A stretch of 55,413 bases of DNA from Mangrovicella endophytica (GCF_002893625.1 NZ_PKMZ01000015.1:1-55413); one strand, 5' to 3'. Shown: positions 26,105 to 34,585, counted from the stretch's first letter. Made by a program: numbers and translations. The notes: generated by a model not told the origin, from the letters alone.

Positions 26105-27321
26105 GCCGACCGCGCCAGTTCGAAGTCCGTACCACGCACCATCTCCCGCGGGGTGCGCAGCGAGGCGACGGCCGCGGCGACGTCGTGCAACAGCTGCTCG
26201 TCCCCGAGAAGCAGGGCGTGGTGGAACCAGATGACGCGGGAGCCGGCAGCCTCGGCCACCGGCGTGTCGAGCCGGGCGTAATCCGGCGCGCCGCGGCCGT
26301 GCAGCAGACGGGCCGCTTCGGGACCGGTGAACATGCCGGTGCGATGCACGGGCGGGAAGCCGCGATAGGCGGGAATGCCGGCGCCGCGCAGCTCCGCCGA
26401 GAGGGCGCTCGCATCGCGCCCGCCGAACTCGGCTGGATCGAACCACGCCATCACCATGTAGCGCGAATGCCGCTCGATATGGGCGCGGGTGACAAGGGGT
26501 GAAAGGCCAGCGCTGCGGAGCGCGGTTTCGAAGACCGGGGCCGCCGCCTCGCGGGTGGCAAGCTGGCCATTGAGGCGCCGAAGCTGGCCGGACAGGAGCG
26601 CCGACTGGAACTCGCTCATGCGCATGTTGGTGGCCGGCATCAGGTGCTGGTAGGCGGTGTCGCCCTGCGGCCGGCCGCAGGAATGGAGCGCGAAGGTCTG
26701 CGCGGCGACGTCCGGCCGGTTCGTCGCGACGGCACCGCCTTCGCCCGCCGTCATCAACTTGCCCGACTGGAAGCTGAAGATCGAGGCATCGCCCAGCGTG
26801 CCGAGCATCGCACCGAAGGCTCGTGCGCCATGCGCATGCGCGGCATCCTCCAGCACCACGAGGCCGTGGCGTTGGGCCAAGGCCAGCAGCGCCGGCATCT
26901 CGGCCGCCTGGCCGGCCATGTGGACGGGGATGATGCAGCGGGTGCGCGGCCCGGTCGCGGCTTCGACGGCTCCAACGTCGATATTCAGCGTGTCCGCCTC
27001 CACATCGACCAACACCGGGATCGCGCCGATCCGCAGCACCGCCGACGCGGTCGCGATGAAGGTGCAGGCCGGCACGATCACCTCGTCGCCCGCGCCGATG
27101 CCGAGCGCCGTCAGCGCCAGTTCGAGTGCCAGGGTGCCGTTTGCGACGAGACGGACATGGGCGATGCCGAGATAGTCGGCAAACTCCGCCCCGAAGGCAT
27201 CGCCGCGCGCGCCGTTGCCGCGCCACCAGCGGTGAGAGCGCAGCGTCTCCAGAAGGACCGCCTCATCCGCTTCGTCGTGGAGCGGCCAGGGCGGGATACG
27301 GTCGGCGAAGCTCGGCAACAT
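26101..27321 (-). CDS. DegT/DnrJ/EryC1/StrS-family aminotransferase
   Basis: A 406-residue PLP aminotransferase with the lysine K188 in SFQSGKLMTAGEGGA, the pattern of cyclitol and 3-keto-sugar aminotransferases such as AHBA synthase or inosose aminotransferases. EDAAHAHGA carries the pyridine-contacting Asp. The start was set at ATG 27321, eight bases after GGAG; a GTG at 27339 is the alternative. It shares an ATGA overlap with the downstream ligase. A dyad copy lies just 20 bases upstream, in the last codons of the ROK gene. With Gfo/Idh and ROK it resembles a kanosamine-type route. Confidence 0.87.
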   Translation of the reverse strand: MLPSFADRIPPWPLHDEADEAVLLETLRSHRWWRGNGARGDAFGAEFADYLGIAHVRLVANGTLALELALTALGIGAGDEVIVPACTFIATASAVLRIGAIPVLVDVEADTLNIDVGAVEAATGPRTRCIIPVHMAGQAAEMPALLALAQRHGLVVLEDAAHAHGARAFGAMLGTLGDASIFSFQSGKLMTAGEGGAVATNRPDVAAQTFALHSCGRPQGDTAYQHLMPATNMRMSEFQSALLSGQLRRLNGQLATREAAAPVFETALRSAGLSPLVTRAHIERHSRYMVMAWFDPAEFGGRDASALSAELRGAGIPAYRGFPPVHRTGMFTGPEAARLLHGRGAPDYARLDTPVAEAAGSRVIWFHHALLLGDEQLLHDVAAAVASLRTPREMVRGTDFELARSA

Positions 27322-27341
27322 CCGGCTTGCTCCAGTCACCT

Positions 27342-27354
27342 CAACTTAAAGTAG
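27342..27354 (-). promoter_or_regulatory. Shared dyad, site D (inside the end of the ROK gene)
   Basis: The plus strand reads CAACT-TAA-AGTAG. The strong half faces the DegT gene, 20 bases before its ATG. The site overlaps the stop and final leucine codons of the ROK gene. Confidence 0.55.
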
Positions 27355-28194
27355 TAAATTCTTCGTGGCGCGTTCCGTCAAGCCGGCCGCCAGTGCAGCG
27401 CCGACGAGCGCGGCGCCTGAACCGTCGGGATGCGGCACCACGTTGATCGGACGGCCGCGATGCGCGAGCGTCTGGTTCAGATCCGTCTGCAGGCCGGAGA
27501 GCCCGAGACCGCCGGCGACTGCGTAGGCGTCGGCATCGAACAATGCGTGCAGGATGGCGTAGGCCTCGGCCAGCGCGCGGATCGCGCGGCGCCGACCTGT
27601 TCGATAGGCCGGCGAGTGGCGTCCGGCCGATGCTTCCAGCATCGCAAGACTGCGGCCGGACGCGACCGCCTGCAGGCATCCGCGGCGGCCGCAGCGGCAT
27701 GAGGCGCCGCGTGCGGCAGGCACGGGGATATGGCCGGCGTCCATGGCGGCGCCAGTGCGGCCGAGCAGCGGGCGGCCTTCAACCACCGCACCGCCGCCGA
27801 TGCCGGTCCCGACGGAGAGGCACACCACCGTTCCGCGTCCGCCGGGACAGAGCTTTGCCGCGGCGGAGAGGGACGCTGCCGTGGCATCGTCGATGAGGGT
27901 CGGCCGCAACCGCTTCATCTCGGCGGAGAGTAGAGGCTGGCCCAGCCACTCCGGCCGGTTCGGCCAGCGGCGGACGGTGCTGTCGGGCTGAAGTTCCGGC
28001 GCCGCGGCGATGGCGATGCGTCCCGGCCTGCCGGCGCTGCGCCAGGCTGCATCGAGATGCTCGGCGCATTCGGCAGGCTCACTGGGCGTCGGCGAGCGCT
28101 GAAGCGTATCCGTCTTGATGTCGCCTGCGAGGACGACAGCGCTGCGCAGCCAGGTCGCCCCGAGATCAACGGCAAAGATCGGCGTGCCGCTCAT
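27346..28194 (-). CDS. ROK-family sugar kinase
   Basis: A 282-residue ROK-family protein without a DNA-binding domain, hence a kinase rather than a repressor. It has DLGATWLR at 10-17 (phosphate loop), the likely catalytic Asp103 in IDDATAASL, GTGIGGG at 130-136, and the Zn motif H155 with C166-x-C168-x4-C173 in CRCGRRGC. It probably phosphorylates glucose or an amino sugar. The ATGA overlap with the Gfo/Idh stop fixes the start and ties the two steps together. The protein ends N-L-L-L using AAT TTA CTA CTT, strikingly rare codons in this GC-rich DNA, where the shared dyad overlaps. Confidence 0.87.
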   Translation of the reverse strand: MSGTPIFAVDLGATWLRSAVVLAGDIKTDTLQRSPTPSEPAECAEHLDAAWRSAGRPGRIAIAAAPELQPDSTVRRWPNRPEWLGQPLLSAEMKRLRPTLIDDATAASLSAAAKLCPGGRGTVVCLSVGTGIGGGAVVEGRPLLGRTGAAMDAGHIPVPAARGASCRCGRRGCLQAVASGRSLAMLEASAGRHSPAYRTGRRRAIRALAEAYAILHALFDADAYAVAGGLGLSGLQTDLNQTLAHRGRPINVVPHPDGSGAALVGAALAAGLTERATKNLLL

Positions 28195-29261
28195 GCCCGC
28201 AGGGCCGTGCCGGCCCGCGCCAGGAAGGCGAGGTCGGCAGAAATCGGACTGTCCGGCGACGGCGGCTGCTGCAGACGTGCAGCAAAGTCGCGCAGCACGG
28301 CGGCAAAGCCCGCGCGCTGCAGTGCAACGCCTGGCTGGAAGTCGCGGACCATCATGGGGGCGTCGGGCGCATGGCGTTCCACACGTTGCCATGGCACCCG
28401 CCGCGCATCCGAAAAGCCGAACAGCCCTTCCAGCACCGCGCTGCCGTTGTCGCCGACGGCGGAGAGGCGCACCAGATCGCCGGCCGTCTCGTCGCGCCAG
28501 CGCACGGAAATCGTGACTTCGATGCCGCTGACCGTCAGGCCCAGCGCGCACCGGCTCGGCGTCGCCAGCATCGGCACCGCGGTCTCTGCCCCGTGCCAGC
28601 GTGCGGCACCGACCGCGAGGGCTGCCGCCGACTCCGCGGTGTCGACTTCTGCCCGAAGAGCGGTCCGCCTGATCGATCCCTCCGGCCAGTCGAGTGCAGC
28701 GCCGGCGATGTCGAGGAGGTGGGTGCCGAGATCCGGCACGACGCCCGTCCAGCCGTCATCGCTCCGGCGCTGCCAAGCACGCGCCGGGATACCGTCATGG
28801 CGGTGCCATAGGAGATCGATGCGGCGCAGTGGCGCGATCTGCCGGCATTGATCGAGCCAGAAGCGGACGTCGGCGCGGTGGCGGCACGCCGTTGCCGCCA
28901 CCAGGTGCGAGCCGCCGACAAAGGCGGCTGCCGCAAGCGCCGCAAGGTCAGCCTCGTCGCGCAGGACCGGTTTTTCGACGAGGCAGGCGCGGCCGTTCCG
29001 AAGAAGCCGCACCGTCTGGTCGAGATGCGAAGCGTTAGGTCCAGCGACCAGGGCGGCGTCGAACCGTTCGTCCAGAAGTGCTTCGAAGGAGGTGACGCGT
29101 CGCGCCCTCGGCCAGAGCCTTTCGGCCACCTCCAAGGCTGCCGGATCAGGGTCGAAGACAACGGCCACGTCGAAGCGATCCGCCATCGGCCGCAGTACGG
29201 GCGCATAGGCCTGGCGCACCACCCAGCCGCAACCGCAGAGGGCGAGCGCGACCGGGTTCAT
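28191..29261 (-). CDS. Gfo/Idh/MocA-family oxidoreductase
   Basis: A 356-residue NAD(P)-dependent sugar or cyclitol dehydrogenase. The Rossmann loop is LCGCGWVVRQAYAP at about 8-21 and the family EKP motif is at 96-98 (CLVEKPVL); DLGTHLLDIA has the catalytic His. It could oxidise a hexose phosphate at C3, supplying the keto group for the DegT aminotransferase in the same operon (an NtdC/NtdA-like logic). The ATG at 29261 was chosen over the open frame to 29468 because the Rossmann strand starts right after it. Confidence 0.86.
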   Translation of the reverse strand: MNPVALALCGCGWVVRQAYAPVLRPMADRFDVAVVFDPDPAALEVAERLWPRARRVTSFEALLDERFDAALVAGPNASHLDQTVRLLRNGRACLVEKPVLRDEADLAALAAAAFVGGSHLVAATACRHRADVRFWLDQCRQIAPLRRIDLLWHRHDGIPARAWQRRSDDGWTGVVPDLGTHLLDIAGAALDWPEGSIRRTALRAEVDTAESAAALAVGAARWHGAETAVPMLATPSRCALGLTVSGIEVTISVRWRDETAGDLVRLSAVGDNGSAVLEGLFGFSDARRVPWQRVERHAPDAPMMVRDFQPGVALQRAGFAAVLRDFAARLQQPPSPDSPISADLAFLARAGTALRA

Positions 29262-29316
29262 CCTGCAGCAGCCGGGATGCCGGCTGGGCCGCCGTCCCGG
29301 TCGAGTGGCGCCGGTC

Positions 29317-31077
29317 TCATGCGAGTGCCCGTCGGCGGCGGCCGGAAAGCTCCGCCAGAAGGTCACGGATGCTCGGAAGATCGCTTCGCCGCCCCTGACC
29401 CTCGATGCAGATGCGCCGGAAGAGCTCGAAGGTGACGAAGTCCTTTGCCGTAGGGAAGCAGACTCCAAGGGCCGAGTGCCGCCAGGGGGTCCGCGCCAGC
29501 GCGCGCTCGCACATCGTCGCGAACGTCACCGCGTGGTCGCCGGCCGCATCGGGCATCATCAGCTTCGCCCGCCCGGTGGCGGCGGCAAGCCGGCTGCCGA
29601 ACCGACGGCGCGCGATGCGGCGCAGCAGCGGCTTCTGGCCTGCCGGTGCCGTCGGGTGGTGGAGCGATGTCGGCAGGGCGGTCACGAGCGCACGCAGGCT
29701 GCCCTCGAGATAGGGCACCCTCATCTCGAGGGAGGCGGCCATCGAAAGCTGATCCACGGGGTCGAGATGGCAGCGCTCCAGCTGATCCGCACGGTTGACG
29801 GCCAGCATGGTGGCGAAATGCTCGACGCCTGAGCTTGCGGTCCTGCGAACGCGCTCGATCAGGGCCAGCGCGGCGTCGCTGGGTTGCAGGCCGCTCCGGC
29901 GGGCGCGGCGCAGGCCATCCTCCATGCTCGCCAGGGTCGGCAATGCTGCGACATGGGATGGATAGCCGCCGAACATCTCGTCAGCGCCTTCACCGTTGAG
30001 GCAGGCTTTGGTGTCCGCGGCGATCCGTCGGCAGAGCAGCAGGAACATCGGACCGGCGCCGAGGTCCGGCGATCGGGTCGCGGCGATCGTCTCCGGCACC
30101 GCGGCGAGATAATCGTCGAAAGACGGCGTCAGCAGATGGTGCTCAGTCCCGATGGCAGCCGCCACGGCGGCGGCGGCACGAGCATCGGGATGCTCAGGGG
30201 ACGCCGCCACCGTGTAGCTGCGCAGGCGATACGCCGTGCTGGATATGGACTCGGCGGCCAAGGCCGCGATCAGGCTGGAATCCAGCCCGCCGGACAAGGC
30301 AACGGCGACCGGCTCGTCGGCCTGGAGATGCGAGCGAATGGCGGCCTCCAGCGCCGTCTCGACCGCATCTTCGGCGTCGATGGGAGCGACATCGCAGTCA
30401 TACGGCCTTCTGAAGGGCCGTGGCGTCCCGATGAGCAGCCGGCCCTGCCAGCTGATCTCCAGAATATGGCCGGCCGGCAGCACATCGACGCCGGCGAAGA
30501 GGCTCGCTGCTCCAAGTGGGTGGCCGACGCTGATGAGATCGGCGAAGGCCGTCAGATCGAGCTCTGCCGACACGGCGGGATGCGCCAGCAGGGCACCGAT
30601 CTCCGAGGCGAAGACCAGCCCGCGGCCATCTGGAAGACGGGCGACAAGCAGCGGCTTGATGCCCGCGGGGTCACGGGCAAGAACGAGGCGCCGGCCGTCG
30701 CGCTCGGCAATGGCAAGCGCGAACATGCCGGACAATCGATCGAGCGTGCCCGGGCCCCATTCGACCCAGGCCCTTAGCACCACCTCTGTGTCGCAGGTGG
30801 AACGGAAGCGATGCCCCTGCTCGGCAAGCTGCTGCCGCAGCGCCGGTGCATTGTAGATCTCGCCGTTGAAAACCAGGGTGATCCCCGAAGGCTCATCCTG
30901 CATCGGCTGCGCGCCGCCCGCAGCGCCGACGACAGCGAGCCTGGTTGCGCCAAGGGTGAGTGACCCGACCCTGACGAAGGCTTGCGCGTCCGGCCCGCGG
31001 TGACGCAGCGCCGTGAGGAGCGGAGCCATGTCGGCTGGTGCCGCGCCAAGGTCGATCAGTCCGGCGATCCCGCACAT
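29317..31077 (-). CDS. asnB: Asparagine synthetase-type glutamine amidotransferase
   Basis: A 586-residue AsnB-family enzyme. The glutaminase domain begins with catalytic Cys2 (MCGIAGLIDL), has RHRGPD and FNGEIYN, and the synthetase domain has the PP-loop SGGLDSS at 262-268 and GEGADEMFGGY. Both half-reactions look intact. In biosynthetic clusters such enzymes also form amides or lactams on other substrates. It is 55 bp upstream of the Gfo/Idh gene in the same direction, so it may head the long operon down to the BpsA-like gene. A perfect dyad lies 107 bp before its start. Confidence 0.9.
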   Translation of the reverse strand: MCGIAGLIDLGAAPADMAPLLTALRHRGPDAQAFVRVGSLTLGATRLAVVGAAGGAQPMQDEPSGITLVFNGEIYNAPALRQQLAEQGHRFRSTCDTEVVLRAWVEWGPGTLDRLSGMFALAIAERDGRRLVLARDPAGIKPLLVARLPDGRGLVFASEIGALLAHPAVSAELDLTAFADLISVGHPLGAASLFAGVDVLPAGHILEISWQGRLLIGTPRPFRRPYDCDVAPIDAEDAVETALEAAIRSHLQADEPVAVALSGGLDSSLIAALAAESISSTAYRLRSYTVAASPEHPDARAAAAVAAAIGTEHHLLTPSFDDYLAAVPETIAATRSPDLGAGPMFLLLCRRIAADTKACLNGEGADEMFGGYPSHVAALPTLASMEDGLRRARRSGLQPSDAALALIERVRRTASSGVEHFATMLAVNRADQLERCHLDPVDQLSMAASLEMRVPYLEGSLRALVTALPTSLHHPTAPAGQKPLLRRIARRRFGSRLAAATGRAKLMMPDAAGDHAVTFATMCERALARTPWRHSALGVCFPTAKDFVTFELFRRICIEGQGRRSDLPSIRDLLAELSGRRRRALA

Positions 31078-31183
31078 GGATCAGCTCGCAACCGGTCGCG
31101 GGGAATTGAACGACGTCCCGCTCATGCTCGCCTCGGCGCTCCTGCCTCGTCTGAGCGATGCTGTCGCAAAGGCAGAGCAGACG

Positions 31184-31196
31184 CAACTAAAAGTTG
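31184..31196 (-). promoter_or_regulatory. Shared dyad, site E (before the amidotransferase)
   Basis: The plus strand reads CAACT-AAA-AGTTG, a perfect dyad that extends to seven bases per arm with the flanking CG. It lies 107 bases before the asparagine-synthetase start and 17 bases after the peptidase stop. Confidence 0.6.
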
Positions 31197-31212
31197 CGCT
31201 CAGTAACGCTCG

Positions 31213-33114
31213 TCAGGCCTCCGGAGGCACGGCCGCGGCCAGCGTTGCAGGCATGCGAAACCCTGCTGGCGCGCCGGTCGCTGCCATGGTGCGCCCGAAC
31301 AGATGGCACTGACCGTCGACGACGAAGAGCACACTGGCCGACGCGGCAGCGTTGTTGTCGACCGGTGGAGCCCAGCGCACGGCCGGCGCGCCGGTGGCGG
31401 TCTGCGGCCAGCGATGCAGCCTCGTTCCGAGCGGCCAGCGCTGGCGCCAGATCAGCGCAGCATGCCAGTCGCCGCCGGGAACAGCACCTTCGATGCTCAA
31501 CATCGCTCGCGACAGGGTGATCGTGAACGGCGGCTCGCCCTCGGTGTTGCCGACGATCTCGCAAGCGCGGCAGATGGTGAGATGCCGCGTCAAAGGTGGC
31601 TGCGTCTGCACCTTTATGCGGTAGCACGTCGCGGCTGCCCCGCAGTTCTGGCAGCGCGCGGCGTGATCGAAGGATCGCATCGCACCGTGGCGCAACCACA
31701 GGCTCTCCAGGCTCGACTCGTGGAGAGCTGCAACAAGCCGTTCGAACGCGTGGTGAGTCTCATGCTGAGATGCCTGCGCCTCGACCGGCGATCGGCCGGC
31801 GGCGCTTTTGGCGTTCCCGGCGCGTCCCTTGAGCCCGGCGATCAATTCCATCAGTGGAACGGCTGGCGGTCGATCAGCGGTTTGGAGGGGCAGGGTGGCG
31901 TCGGCCCCGCTTCGGCTGCTGTGCTTCAGGGGCGCCGAAGGTGCGGGTGTCGAAACGGACGTGGTTCGCGCCTCACCCCGAGGATCGCGTTCATCGGCTG
32001 CGACAACGGGGGCGATGCGCAATGCCGGATCGCCGAAGAGAAGCAGCGCCTCGCTGGTCGCATCGGCCGCTGCATTGTGCCGGCCGATCACGCTGCCGAC
32101 CGTCTCGCCGCCGAGAAGAGGCTGGATCAACGACTGCGTCGATGCCTCGGCGCTGAGGACGATACTGCCTGTCGTGACAAGGGCACCAACAGCCGGGCTC
32201 GTCGCCAGCCGCAACCCGACGCCGTAGCGGCGATCGATGAAGCTTGCCTGTGCCGGAAAGCCGATGCAGGTGTTCCAGATCAGGAGGCGCGCTGTCACTG
32301 CATCTGGCGTCAAGGTTCGGCGCGCCAGCGCCGGATCGGCAAGCGGGATCCGGGTGCGATGGCATTGGCCGGTCGAGCGGCACTGCGGCGGGCGCGGCCA
32401 CTCCGCTCGCCGGAATTCACGATCGTTCGGACACAGGATCAGGCCGCCGCCGAGATCGCCATCGATTCCGTCACCGTGTCCCGTGATGCGGATCAGGCTG
32501 CCGCCGCGTCTCAGCGCAGCGCGGATCGTGTCAGGATCGGCCCCACCGCCGGCGAACGTGCAGCTGCGGCCGGCGAAGAACCCGCTTCGCTGGTTCGGCG
32601 AGAGCTCGACCAGGTGAGGCAGGCCGCCGCCACCTCCGGCCATCACGCCGATGGCCGTGGCGAGAAGCTTGAGTCTGAGTTCCTCCGTGTTTCGGCCGAG
32701 GATCAGTCCGGGCGTCGACGAACGCAGCCCCTGCGCCCAGTCCGTCAGGTCATCATCCGCATCGTCCGCTAGAGCGATGACCACCGCGGGCACCTCCAGC
32801 TGATGCAGCGCAGCGACGTCCAAGGCTAGTGCGACGCGGCGGCCCGTCAGATGAGCGTAGAGATGCGCCGCAGCCGGATCGTTGCGGCCATAGGCGACGA
32901 CGCTCTCCGCGCCCGCCCGCTCGCCTGTTCGATTCCGGCTGTGCCGAACCGCGGCGGGTGCCATGAAGCGGAGCGTTGCGCCCATATTCACGGCAATCGC
33001 CGCAAGGCGTTCAGCATCCCCGCCTGCGAACGGCAGGACCGGCGAACCGGATTCGTCAGCCAGGCAGGCATAGGCATTGTCGACACTGGCGACCGGAACC
33101 GACGGCAGCGTCAT
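31213..33114 (-). CDS. Clan CD (caspase/gingipain-like) cysteine peptidase with Zn ribbon
   Basis: A 633-residue protein I read as a caspase-fold peptidase. The probable catalytic pair is His213 in RITGHGDGID and Cys283 in LLIWNTCIGFPA. The segment LLLFGDPALRI at 357-367 is typical of the C25/CHAT-type group. A low-complexity linker (about 375-445) leads to a C-terminal Zn-ribbon-like cysteine set (C488, C491, C497, C515, C518). There is no signal peptide, so it acts in the cytosol. The ATG at 33114 follows GGAG; an upstream extension to 33276 is unsupported. It is downstream of the 67-residue small protein. It may mature a peptide or process a protein of this pathway. Confidence 0.75.
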   Translation of the reverse strand: MTLPSVPVASVDNAYACLADESGSPVLPFAGGDAERLAAIAVNMGATLRFMAPAAVRHSRNRTGERAGAESVVAYGRNDPAAAHLYAHLTGRRVALALDVAALHQLEVPAVVIALADDADDDLTDWAQGLRSSTPGLILGRNTEELRLKLLATAIGVMAGGGGGLPHLVELSPNQRSGFFAGRSCTFAGGGADPDTIRAALRRGGSLIRITGHGDGIDGDLGGGLILCPNDREFRRAEWPRPPQCRSTGQCHRTRIPLADPALARRTLTPDAVTARLLIWNTCIGFPAQASFIDRRYGVGLRLATSPAVGALVTTGSIVLSAEASTQSLIQPLLGGETVGSVIGRHNAAADATSEALLLFGDPALRIAPVVAADERDPRGEARTTSVSTPAPSAPLKHSSRSGADATLPLQTADRPPAVPLMELIAGLKGRAGNAKSAAGRSPVEAQASQHETHHAFERLVAALHESSLESLWLRHGAMRSFDHAARCQNCGAAATCYRIKVQTQPPLTRHLTICRACEIVGNTEGEPPFTITLSRAMLSIEGAVPGGDWHAALIWRQRWPLGTRLHRWPQTATGAPAVRWAPPVDNNAAASASVLFVVDGQCHLFGRTMAATGAPAGFRMPATLAAAVPPEA

Positions 33115-33375
33115 GGCTCGGCTCCATGGTCTGTCGGTGGCGCCTAGCGGTGCCAACGCGGCACGTTCCGCGGTTCGGTCTGCAGGCAATGGCATGTGCG
33201 CTCGATGCGGCTCCGCACGATCAGGATGCGGCTTGTCCAGACCCTCGGGCTGCTGCGGCAGAGCCGATGCTGGCAAGCTGCAGGTGGGTCGGGAATGTTC
33301 GATCCACCCGCATGACGCTGATCTTCCTTCGCGCGTTCGAAGCGATCGGCGGTATGACCGTGCCTTGGACGCGGC

Positions 33376-33579
33376 CTACCAGTGCAGCGAGTCCTTCATG
33401 TCGAGGTCGATGCCCGACTGTGCCAGCTCGGCGCGTATACCGGCGAGCTCCGCCTCAGCCTGATGCAGGTTCTTCAGGCTGGCCTGAAACCGCGCCAAGC
33501 CGGCGAGATAGCTGCGGCTCTCTTCTGCATTCATATTCGTCCCTTCGAACGACGACTCTCCCATCGGCGTACCGGACAT
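33376..33579 (-). CDS. Small protein, 67 residues (candidate peptide substrate)
   Basis: A small acidic, helical protein: MSGTPMGESSFEGTNMNAEE, then a heptad-like helix (SYLAGLARFQASLKNLHQAE, AELAGIRAELAQ) and the tail IDLDMKDSLHW. It is not homologous to any family I recognise. The ATG at 33579 has GGAGAG seven bases upstream; an inner ATG at 33532 is possible. A dyad copy lies 53 bases upstream. The larger frame to 33906 is rejected because the promoter-like element and ribosome site lie inside it. It precedes the peptidase gene by 261 bp. It could be a modified precursor or a scaffold; it has no known RiPP leader. Confidence 0.6.
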   Translation of the reverse strand: MSGTPMGESSFEGTNMNAEESRSYLAGLARFQASLKNLHQAEAELAGIRAELAQSGIDLDMKDSLHW

Positions 33580-33632
33580 GGTGGCTCTCCTGTTGGTGTG
33601 GATCACGCCGATCAGGATAGCAGCGCCGATTG

Positions 33633-33645
33633 CAACTTCAAGTTG
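33633..33645 (-). promoter_or_regulatory. Shared dyad, site F (before the small protein)
   Basis: The plus strand reads CAACT-TCA-AGTTG, a perfect dyad preceded by TG and followed by TTTATA. The strong half faces the 67-residue gene, 53 bases from its ATG. Confidence 0.6.
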
Positions 33646-33769
33646 TTTATAGGCGCAGATGATCACCTGTGCTGCCGGCTGCTGCCGTGTCATCACCAGC
33701 CGCGCGGCCGTTCGGCGGCGTCGTTGCGCGTGCAGACGCGAGCGCTTATCCCGATAACCGATCATCGGG

Positions 33770-34585
33770 ATGCGCAGCGGCATGGATGCGGACAAACTCT
33801 TGAGCGAGCTGGCGCTCTGGCAGGCGGCGGGCCGGCGCCTGCGCCTTTGGTGGCGCGACGACGATGCCGTTGCCGACACGCCGGCGCTCCGGCGCCTGAT
33901 CGCCATCGCCGAGGCTCATGCGATGCCGCTCTCGCTTGCGGTCATTCCAGCGGCGCTGGAGGCGAGCCTCGTCGAGGCGAGCGATCATCCGCTGGTTGCC
34001 ATCCTCCAGCACGGCTATGCGCATCGTAACCACGCCGCGCCGGGCGGACGGGCGGTGGAATGCGGCGGCGCGCGGGACGATGCCGCGATCATGGCCGAGC
34101 TGGCGGATGGCCGGGCCCGGCTGCAGGGCCGGTTCGGGTCGCGCGCGCTCCCCGTGCTGACCCCGCCTTGGAACCGCATCGAGGACCGGGTGCTGCATCG
34201 CCTGCACGCTGCCGGCTATCGCGGCGTCAGCGGCCATGGCGAGCGGCGGCTGCCCCGGGGCTCGCTGCTGATCGAGGCGCATACGCATCTCGATATTTTG
34301 CGCTGGAAAGGCGGCGCGCATTTCGCCGGCGCGGCCAAGCTGATCGGCGCGATGGCGGACGAGCTTCGGCTCCGGCGCGAGCGGGGCGACGACCCCGATG
34401 AACCCTATGGCTTGCTGACACACCATCTGGTGCATGACGCGCCGGCCTGGGCGTTCCTGGAGCAACTGCTGGCCGTCCTAGCGGGCCATCCCGTGATCGC
34501 GCCGGTCGACGCGGGCACGCTGTTTGGCCTCACCTCGCCAAGCGCCGGCACCATGTCGGGATTAGTCGGGGGCACGGCTGCATGA
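33770..34585 (+). CDS. NodB-like polysaccharide-deacetylase-fold protein
   Basis: A 271-residue protein of the polysaccharide deacetylase fold. It shows LRLWWRDDDAV near the start (metal Asp region), ILQHGYAHRNHA (His-x3-His metal pair), LTPPWNRIE and GLLTHHLVHD near the end. The same set of motifs occurs in the C-terminal half of the glycosyltransferase fusion at 50689-52629, so the two are paralogues. It probably de-N-acetylates a sugar. The start may also be the ATG at 33782; no strong ribosome site decides. It overlaps the next gene by four bases. Confidence 0.8.
   Translation: MRSGMDADKLLSELALWQAAGRRLRLWWRDDDAVADTPALRRLIAIAEAHAMPLSLAVIPAALEASLVEASDHPLVAILQHGYAHRNHAAPGGRAVECGGARDDAAIMAELADGRARLQGRFGSRALPVLTPPWNRIEDRVLHRLHAAGYRGVSGHGERRLPRGSLLIEAHTHLDILRWKGGAHFAGAAKLIGAMADELRLRRERGDDPDEPYGLLTHHLVHDAPAWAFLEQLLAVLAGHPVIAPVDAGTLFGLTSPSAGTMSGLVGGTAA

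Noticed and set aside
24731-27226. 831-codon frame suggesting a giant ligase fusion
   Set aside because: The first 374 codons lie in a wrong frame over the DegT gene and read as Arg-rich nonsense. The real ligase starts at the ATGA overlap at 26104.
1286-33645. Dyad sites as flagellar sigma-28 promoters (TAAAGTT boxes)
   Set aside because: No GCCGATAA-like -10 box follows at 11 bases at any of the sites, and two sites lack the TAAAG form.
33376-33906. 176-residue version of the small protein
   Set aside because: The added part is Arg-rich, lies antisense to the deacetylase-like gene and would include the dyad; a clear ribosome site supports the 67-residue form.
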